From DAONLM01 sp035406685 (GTDB taxonomy: Bacteria; Spirochaetota; GWE2-31-10; MWDO01), in the NCBI GenBank assembly GCA_035406685.1, contig DAONLM010000190.1, positions 1 to 5,895 of the forward strand: a stretch of DNA of 5,895 nucleotides. Reading direction: 5' to 3'. Both the position numbers and the translations under genes were made by a program. The notes under the pieces are model-generated. The model saw nothing but the letters and a program-made list of their open reading frames with translations, searched no databases and was not told the DNA's origin. This document shows, piece by piece, positions 5,667-5,895 of this stretch (the first letter of the stretch is position 1; every line of letters begins with the position of its first letter).

Positions 5667-5720
5667 TAGGTCTGTCCCTATTTAAAAAAAATCTATAGAC
5701 CTGTCCATTACTTTAATTTT
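5667..5720. repeat. Inverted-arm repeat (TAGGTCTGTCCC ... AGACCTGTCC), REP/IS-end-like
   Basis: AGGTCT (5668-5673) and AGACCT (5697-5702) are exact reverse complements and could form a hairpin with a 23-nt loop. Read in the same direction, the two arms also match as TAG-xx-CTGTCC (5667-5677 and 5696-5706). The element ends with TTACTTTAATTTT (5708-5720), which recurs at 473-485. These are the only G/C-containing blocks in the surrounding AT-rich DNA. The layout resembles REP-type palindromes or the ends of IS200-like elements, but no transposase gene is present, so mobility is inference. Confidence 0.45.
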
Positions 5721-5820
5721 TTTTTAAAAAAACTAAATTTTTTTTCAAAACTTGTAAAGGATTTTCTTAAAAATTTTGTGATTAATATATAGAAATATTT
5801 TTTAAATAGGAGGATTTTTT

Positions 5821-5895
5821 ATGAATAAAAAAAATTCAAATAACAAAAAGAGCCATGAGTTACATTTTGTAGTGACTTCAGAGATGAAGGAAAAA
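5821..5895 (+). CDS. Start of an unidentified protein (first 25 codons; 3' end outside window)
   Basis: ATG 5821 is preceded by a perfect AGGAGG (5808-5813) with a 7-nt spacer, the strongest ribosome binding site in the window. The frame is open to the right edge. The visible N terminus is a Lys/Asn-rich, basic, disordered-looking leader (MNKKNSNNKKS) followed by HELHFVVTSEMKEK. That segment could be a beta strand entering a helix, as at the start of ribbon-helix-helix DNA-binding proteins. Too little is visible to name a family. There is no signal peptide. It is divergent from the phosphatase operon across 367 bp. Confidence 0.65.
   Translation, partial: MNKKNSNNKKSHELHFVVTSEMKEK

Larger units (their letters stand above)
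5454..5820. other. Divergent intergenic region, 367 bp, no gene
   Basis: This region separates the - strand operon from the + strand gene at 5821. It is extremely AT-rich, with long A and T runs (for example 5716-5732 and 5738-5745) that may be intrinsically bent. It contains the operon promoter near its left end and the inverted-arm repeat at 5667-5720. A 7-bp inverted repeat, TACAAAT (5589-5595) / ATTTGTA (5613-5619), is also present. No open frame of note and no tRNA-like fold was seen. No convincing promoter for the rightward gene could be picked out. Confidence 0.6.

Overview
This is a very AT-rich bacterial window (by eye near 30% G+C) with short intergenic gaps, AAGGA-type ribosome binding sites and tRNA genes that do not encode CCA. 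The gene content (a HAMP/SpoIIE-type phosphatase with a large extracytoplasmic sensor, a short ribbon-helix-helix-like protein, peptide-transporter ATPases) would fit an AT-rich spirochaete. No 16S or strict marker gene is present, so that placement is a guess and a low-G+C Firmicute or another phylum cannot be excluded.

Left part (1-1318, + strand): the 3' end of a gene for a small ribbon-helix-helix-like protein runs in from the left edge. Next come an initiator tRNA-fMet gene with its own promoter and intrinsic terminator, a hotdog-fold acyl-CoA thioesterase (YbgC/FadM-like), and a tRNA-Gly(GCC) gene with its own promoter. A strong hairpin terminator with U-runs on both sides closes this part and lies between convergent gene sets.

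Central part (1370-5524, - strand): one apparent operon of three genes is read right to left. It starts at an exact-consensus sigma70-type promoter (TTGACA, 17 bp, TATAAT). The order is a 700-residue membrane sensor phosphatase (transmembrane segment, roughly 330-residue periplasmic sensor, transmembrane segment, HAMP, SpoIIE/PP2C domain), then two dipeptide/oligopeptide ABC transporter ATPases of DppD/OppD and DppF/OppF type. Gaps are 25 and 3 nt. No permease or substrate-binding protein gene lies in the window, so the ATPases must work with membrane parts encoded elsewhere, or the transporter locus is split. The pairing of a signalling phosphatase with transporter ATPases is the most notable arrangement here.

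Right part (5454-5895): a 367-bp, extremely AT-rich divergent intergenic region holds the operon promoter and a repeat with inverted AGGTCT/AGACCT arms. A related, more degenerate copy lies at 428-485. The window ends with the first 25 codons of a + strand gene that has a textbook AGGAGG ribosome binding site.
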